DNA of 5,573 bases, taken from JACPNK01 sp964479745 (GTDB lineage Bacteria; Patescibacteriota; Minisyncoccia; 2-02-FULL-40-12; IGHO2-12-FULL-4). A program made the translations under genes and the position numbers. The notes under the pieces are model-generated. The model was not told the DNA's origin. It did not search any database and was given only the letters and a program-made list of their open reading frames with translations. Below, piece after piece: positions 5,519 through 5,573 of the stretch; position 1 is the stretch's first letter, and every line of letters begins with the position of its first letter. Where the stretch lies: assembly GCA_964479745.1 (NCBI GenBank), contig CAYZNJ010000045.1:1-5573 (forward strand). The letters are read 5' to 3'.

Positions 5519-5543
5519 TGCGCTCGTTGCGGTCTGTGGATTT

Positions 5544-5573
5544 TGATTTAGTGTTTACTATTATACTAAATCA
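5544..5573. promoter_or_regulatory. Perfect inverted repeat containing -10-like hexamers at the window end
   Basis: TGATTTAGT (5544-5552) and ACTAAATCA (5565-5573) are perfect reverse complements separated by 12 bases. The spacer and right half contain TATACT on the plus strand (5562-5567) and TATAAT on the minus strand (5565-5560). This is the geometry of an operator lying over a promoter, possibly for a gene past the edge. No good -35 is visible on the plus strand and the minus-strand -35 would be outside the window, so the promoter call is tentative; the inverted repeat itself is certain. Confidence 0.4.

Larger units (their letters stand above)
5455..5573. other. Intergenic tail after pilB, no supported gene
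   Basis: One plus-strand frame stays open from the end of pilB to the window edge, but it has no credible upstream start and its translation matches no family I know. The stretch is better described by its two inverted repeats. A third minor palindrome, GAAGCTTC, lies at 5463-5470. The next gene of the cluster could begin beyond the edge. Confidence 0.45.

Noticed and set aside
5519..5532. 14-base match to the reverse complement of a conserved 16S rRNA stretch (TGCGCTCGTTGCGG)
   Set aside because: The match stops there: the following bases do not continue the conserved 16S sequence, so a chance match or an unrelated repeat is more likely than an rRNA fragment.

Overview
The window looks like a chromosomal piece from an ultra-small Candidate Phyla Radiation bacterium (Patescibacteria, Parcubacteria-like). 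This is an inference from several features: AT-rich, tightly packed genes; a reduced type IV pilus cluster with a short membrane protein where PilP would be; non-ATG starts without Shine-Dalgarno sequences; and CTAG-rich heptad repeats between genes. Ordinary stops (TAA, TAG, TGA) and the lack of in-frame TGA fit the standard bacterial code. No search could be run, so the lineage is tentative.

Layout. Positions 1-145 hold no convincing gene; the first 10 bases could be the 5' tip of a tRNA-Ser on the minus strand. A comF-family gene (146-895) runs on the minus strand. Everything after it runs on the plus strand: pilM (1015-2112), pilN (2209-2775), pilO (2772-3305, overlapping pilN by 4 bases), a 96-residue membrane protein of unknown function (3318-3608) and pilB (3685-5454). 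The last 119 bases hold two perfect inverted repeats but no supported gene.

Function. PilM (cytoplasmic actin-like protein), PilN and PilO (single-pass membrane proteins with coiled coils) and probably the small protein form the inner-membrane platform of a type IV pilus. PilB is the extension ATPase that drives pilin polymerisation. ComF is linked to DNA uptake in other bacteria, so the set is consistent with a pilus used for DNA uptake or attachment. PilC, PilT, pilins and prepilin peptidase are not in the window.

Most unusual signal. The gaps before pilM, pilN and pilB each carry the same type of element: a left arm of roughly 7-base units (AGYTTCT-like), a short loop, and a right arm of 7-base units (CTAGAAA or CTAGCAA), together an imperfect hairpin. 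The right arm ends 2-5 bases before a TTG or GTG start that has no upstream Shine-Dalgarno. In the first two copies the similarity extends to a -10 hexamer placed so that transcription would begin at the first base of the left arm. The element therefore looks like a dispersed promoter and 5'-leader cassette.
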